Shown here in pieces: positions 63,656 to 64,000 of a DNA stretch of 64,000 bases. Where the stretch lies: NCBI GenBank assembly GCA_003674045.1, contig PENC01000004.1, positions 389,123-453,122 of the forward strand, read 5' to 3'. Position 1 is the stretch's first letter. Each line of letters begins with the position of its first letter. A program made the position numbers and the translations under genes. The notes under the pieces were generated by a model. The model searched no databases, was not told where the DNA came from, and was given only the letters and a program-made list of their open reading frames with translations. The DNA is from Streptomyces griseocarneus. Lineage in GTDB: Bacteria > Actinomycetota > Actinomycetes > Streptomycetales > Streptomycetaceae.

Positions 63656-64000
63656 TAAAGTAGTGATCACGCCGGAAGGCGCGGCCGGAAAGCGAAAGCT
63701 GAAAGGCCACCCCGCTCCAACAGGGGGCCGGAAACGGAATCTGGACCGGAAACGGAACGGAAAACGGATCTGGTAAGGTTGGAAACACGAAAGACCGAAG
63801 GGAAGCGCCCGGAGGAAAGCCCGAGAGGGTGAGTACAAAGGAAGCGTCCGTTCCTTGAGAACTCAACAGCGTGCCAAAAGTCAACGCCAGACTATAAAAT
63901 ACCCCGTCTCCAGCCTTAGGGCTGGGACGCGGTTCCTTTGAAAGTCCTGCCGGGTCCTTTGTGGATCGGGTAGGCAAACACAGCGAGGACGCTGTGCACG
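63656..64000 (+). promoter_or_regulatory. rRNA operon proximal promoters and leader (16S begins past the window)
   Basis: taaagt at 63656-63661 and taaggt at 63774-63779 are further -10 candidates. The block ttccttgagaactcaacagc (63851-63870) and the run ending cacagcgaggacgctgtg (63979-63996), a hairpin, are typical of the Streptomyces pre-16S leader with RNase III processing stem. The mature 16S sequence is not reached. Imperfect ccggaaacggaa repeats fill 63729-63766. Confidence 0.8.

Noticed and set aside
63851..64000. Annotating the end of the window as 16S rRNA
   Set aside because: The sequence is leader-like and the mature 16S start motif (agagtttgatcctgg) is not present before base 64000.

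Overview
The window reads as chromosomal core of a Streptomyces species. The DNA is very GC-rich, with GC-biased third codon positions and many GTG starts. It carries actinomycete and Streptomyces markers: an Lsr2 nucleoid protein, the 68-residue developmental regulator BldC, valine dehydrogenase, an AtrA-type TetR regulator beside a type II NADH dehydrogenase, an NsdA-like sporulation protein, and the purSQL / purF / purM gene order. No plasmid, prophage or CRISPR signature was seen.

Layout. 1-653: end of a DUF5753 regulator with a DUF397 partner. 644-2838: leftward MurG-like glycosyltransferase plus LegB-like nucleotide-sugar dehydratase. 3302-5379: OmpR-type two-component pair. 5475-10028: five tRNA-Gly genes; two GCC copies with look-alike terminators bracket an ABC-2 exporter plus NarL-type two-component module, and three tandem UCC copies have aberrant D and T arms. 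10185-17879: lsr2, then purine synthesis (purS-purQ-purL, a sterol-carrier-like gene, purF, purM). 18044-22303: DUF3073 protein, vdh, a conserved hypothetical, bldC and a small CxxC protein. 22539-27255: tRNA-Asp, hrpA helicase and a tRNA-Glu/Asp/Phe cluster. 27442-36277: metallopeptidase, lipoprotein, two DEAD-box helicases flanking tRNA-Lys, a DUF6227 protein and a cold-shock protein, then a membrane SpoIIE-type phosphatase. 36465-37903: a c-di-AMP (ydaO) riboswitch ahead of an M23 cell-wall peptidase. 38239-41392: aldo/keto reductase, a small membrane protein and an abaA/whiJ-type cluster (ATPase, HTH regulator, DUF397).

41466-46058 is the clearest accessory island, with lower GC and more relaxed codon use: a NaeI-family restriction endonuclease, two related C5-cytosine methyltransferases, an HNH nuclease and a Vsr mismatch endonuclease. 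46099-54416 returns to core: PrsW-type protease, trmB, lhgO, NsdA-like regulator and a degenerate asparagine-synthase-like protein. 54478-63445 holds an ECF sigma factor fused to its own zinc-finger/transmembrane tail, atrA, type II NADH dehydrogenase, a PAS/SpoIIE phosphatase with ATPase domain, and a divergent MFS exporter/MarR pair. 63475-64000 is the promoter and leader region of a ribosomal RNA operon; 16S itself starts beyond the window.

Three things stand out as possibly undescribed: the tandem tRNA-Gly(UCC) genes that resemble the staphylococcal tRNAs reserved for peptidoglycan bridges; a family of intergenic mobile-looking inverted-repeat elements (at least four related copies plus a second family); and the layered restriction island. 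All coordinates and motifs were read by eye. Functional calls rest on family motifs recalled from knowledge, not on database searches.
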